Shown: in pieces, positions 62,395 through 64,000 of the stretch
Position numbering within the stretch: the stretch's first letter is position 1
Layout: each line of letters opens with the position of its first letter
Origin: Mucilaginibacter agri
GTDB taxonomy: Bacteria; Bacteroidota; Bacteroidia; Sphingobacteriales; Sphingobacteriaceae
DNA: 64,000 nt
Assembly: GCF_009928685.1 (NCBI RefSeq)
Contig: NZ_WWEO01000045.1
Location: 620,001-684,000, forward strand
Direction: 5' to 3'
Translations under genes and position numbers: made by a program
Notes under the pieces: model-generated
Database searches by the model: none
Seen by the model: only the letters and a program-made list of their open reading frames with translations
Told to the model about the DNA's origin: nothing

Positions 62395-63571
62395 CGCTTA
62401 ACTCCTCATCCTTTTGACTATGATAGTAATGCGTAGTGGCTACCGAATGTTTGTTGGCTTTACGCACTTTCATTAACGATAATACCTGGTAGAAAATAAA
62501 CTTCGGAATATTAACCAACGATTGGTAGATACTTTTATCTGTTTCAGATTTAGCTAGTGAAAGGTAAAAGCCAAACACAAATGTGATAAAGGCAACCAAC
62601 CATATGATAACTGCTGTGGCGCTTATAAAAATGTTAGCCAACATAAAAAATGCCGACAAGATCAAAAATATAAACAACGGCGGGCGCAGTAAAATAAGGC
62701 CGAATACAAATTGGTTCCAGCTACCACGGAAAACAAGATCAAACCCTAACACAAAATATTTAAACCAGGTATTGATCCATCGCGAACGTTGTTTTACTAA
62801 CTGATCACTCTGAGTAGTTTTCTCGTCGTACACAATTGCGTGTTCTGCAAAGGCTATCCGCTGGTTGCGTTTCAATATAGCATGCTGTAAAACCTTATCA
62901 AAACCCGCACCTGTTACATCAAGATGCTCCAAACAATCGCGGTAAAGCTGCGTGGTAAACGCCATCCCCGACCCTGCCAGCGTAGCCGACGAACCAATAC
63001 CGAACAAAATTTTACCATCGTAAAAATGATAGTAAATATCGCGGGCTGCATCCAGGCGGGCATAGGTTGTATTTAAATTTTTGGCATCGCGCACCCCCTG
63101 CACGGCCTGAAAACCAGCAGCAAAATAAATATCCAACTGGTTTAAATATTCCGGATCGGTAAGGTTATCGCTGTCAATAATAGTTATACGGCTGTGGGGG
63201 CGCTTAAAACGGTTAATGGCGTAAAAATGTGACCTTGTATTACTCGCAAGCGTTTCTTCGGGACGGAGAATGATCACGCGCTCATCGTTAAAGTTTAATC
63301 CGGATATGTCGCACTTATCCGCAACAATGTAAATAAGGTAATTGGTATAGTTGAGCTTCAAAAGCGACTTAACCACATCGGGTATGGCAGTTACCTGCTC
63401 GTAAGCGGTTACTATAATACCATAGTCGGCATCCTGAGCGGTAAACAAATCGGCCCGAACCATAGGCTTACGCTTTTTTGCAGCATATATAAGGTACAAT
63501 AAAAATGGAAGCACCAAATTGTAGCCAATAAGTACCTGTATAACTATCCAGATATAGTTTATAACAACCAT
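62384..63571 (-). CDS. Membrane glycosyltransferase family 2 (processive-type)
   Basis: 395 residues. The N-terminal helix (YIWIVIQVLIGYNLVLPFLL) precedes a GT-A domain with YGIIVTAYEQVTAIPDVVKS, ITIIDSDNLTDPEYLNQL (DSD metal site), GVRDAKNLNTTYARLDAARD and the QxxRW-type VKQRSRWINTW. Several C-terminal membrane segments follow (FVFGLILLRPPLFIFLILSA, IFISATAVIIWLVAFITFVF). The QxxRW motif is typical of hyaluronan/cellulose/N-acetylglucosamine polymerases. It starts 3 bases after the Wzc-like stop and overlaps the 49-residue gene by 11 bases. Confidence 0.87.
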   Translation of the reverse strand: MVVINYIWIVIQVLIGYNLVLPFLLYLIYAAKKRKPMVRADLFTAQDADYGIIVTAYEQVTAIPDVVKSLLKLNYTNYLIYIVADKCDISGLNFNDERVIILRPEETLASNTRSHFYAINRFKRPHSRITIIDSDNLTDPEYLNQLDIYFAAGFQAVQGVRDAKNLNTTYARLDAARDIYYHFYDGKILFGIGSSATLAGSGMAFTTQLYRDCLEHLDVTGAGFDKVLQHAILKRNQRIAFAEHAIVYDEKTTQSDQLVKQRSRWINTWFKYFVLGFDLVFRGSWNQFVFGLILLRPPLFIFLILSAFFMLANIFISATAVIIWLVAFITFVFGFYLSLAKSETDKSIYQSLVNIPKFIFYQVLSLMKVRKANKHSVATTHYYHSQKDEELSDEN

Positions 63572-63574
63572 TGC

Positions 63575-64000
63575 CTATTTTACTTTAGCGGTGTCAACCA
63601 GCTCGTCTGGCATAACCATGTTCATTACCCAACCAATAAACTTATTACCGTACGATTTTAAATATTCCAGATTAAGCTGCTGAGGTTCTTTAAAACTTTG
63701 TCCGGCTTCAAATACGGTTAATATCCTATCAGAAAAAGTTATCCACTCTTTCGATTTGTTTAAAGTTTCTAATGCTGATGCCTCGATAATGATCACATCA
63801 AACACTTGTTTTAAGGCTTCTATTTTAGAAGTGATAACCTGCTGCGAGGCTACTTCTAAAAGCGATGCGCTACCATTTCTGTTACCCATAAAAGTAATAT
63901 TCGATACAGATTCGTTGTTGCTGGCATCTACCTTACCATTTAAATAATCTTCGAGGTAAATTTTAGGGTTAATTAGTTTAGTAATGCCCGGATTGATAAA
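63575..64000 (-). CDS. Wzc-like exopolysaccharide co-polymerase/tyrosine-kinase-like protein, C-terminal part
   Basis: Truncated by the window edge; the frame stays open to 64000, so the ATG at 63889 is internal. About 141 residues are visible: NPKIYLEDYLNGKVDASNNE, MGNRNGSASLLEVASQQVIT, then FDVIIIEASALE, which sits like the Walker B region of BY-kinases, and ILTVFEAGQSFKEPQQLNLE. The C-terminus (LVDTAKVK) has no tyrosine cluster, unlike active Wzc proteins, so it may be a non-phosphorylated chain-length co-polymerase. Operon head of the minus-strand set ending at 59498. Confidence 0.72.
   Translation of the reverse strand, partial: FINPGITKLINPKIYLEDYLNGKVDASNNESVSNITFMGNRNGSASLLEVASQQVITSKIEALKQVFDVIIIEASALETLNKSKEWITFSDRILTVFEAGQSFKEPQQLNLEYLKSYGNKFIGWVMNMVMPDELVDTAKVK

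Noticed and set aside
1..64000. CRISPR arrays, rRNA, tRNA, insertion sequences, prophage and integrase genes
   Set aside because: I saw no regular spacer arrays, no recognisable RNA genes and no transposase- or integrase-like protein.

Overview
The window is a chromosomal segment of a Bacteroidota bacterium, most likely family Sphingobacteriaceae (Mucilaginibacter or Pedobacter type). The evidence is a SusC/SusD pair, DUF4097, DUF3667 and DUF4251 proteins, MacB-like FtsX permeases with the typical Bacteroidota length near 800 residues, -7 boxes of the TAnnTTTG type, few Shine-Dalgarno sequences, and intergenic palindromic repeats. I recognise no rRNA, tRNA, CRISPR array, insertion sequence or phage gene.

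Region 1 (1-11300) is housekeeping: the 3' end of a mannose-1-phosphate guanylyltransferase gene, rlmB, dnaB, a TPR gene with a chromate-type transporter, etfB-etfA with a bifunctional nuclease (BFN/UVR) gene, a nucleoside symporter and a DUF3667 membrane protein. Region 2 (11300-15560) is a beta-glucan degradation pair: periplasmic GH3 beta-glucosidase and GH9 endoglucanase, with a structured leader and a 21-bp-period direct repeat upstream.

Region 3 (15560-33320) is a large tripartite export locus, all on the minus strand: HlyD/MacA adaptor, ATPase, three tandem FtsX permeases and a DUF4097 protein; then a fourth permease and a strongly repetitive DUF4097 protein; then a second ATPase, a TolC and a beta-barrel protein. 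Three starts in this locus (33181, 22214, 18308) carry the same control region: a -24-like TGGYATG element and, at a fixed distance upstream, two 18-bp sites exactly 22 bp apart. This is the strongest unannotated signal in the window. It fits a sigma-54/NtrC-type regulon, and an NtrC-family regulator with its histidine kinase lies nearby (38908-41605), separated by a SusC/SusD pair (33815-38740). An FMN reductase follows in the regulator operon, then htpG, a DUF4251 protein and a cytoplasmic GH63-like glucosidase.

Region 4 (47596-64000) is an exopolysaccharide cluster: six GT2 and one GT4-type glycosyltransferases, a phosphoglycosyl transferase that starts the repeat unit, an acetyltransferase, a flippase, a polymerase/ligase, a 49-residue membrane protein missed by ordinary ORF cut-offs, and the end of a Wzc-like protein. 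Signalling genes are embedded in it. A stand-alone receiver sits directly before a phosphoglycosyl transferase that has its own degenerate receiver domain and a four-cysteine insertion. A four-gene operon encodes a coiled-coil membrane protein, a receiver-PP2C phosphatase, a STAS protein and an RsbW-like ATPase, which together look like a partner-switching module. Intergenic spaces hold palindromic repeats, including one cloverleaf-like family present at 7921-8028 and, inverted, at 50494-50592.
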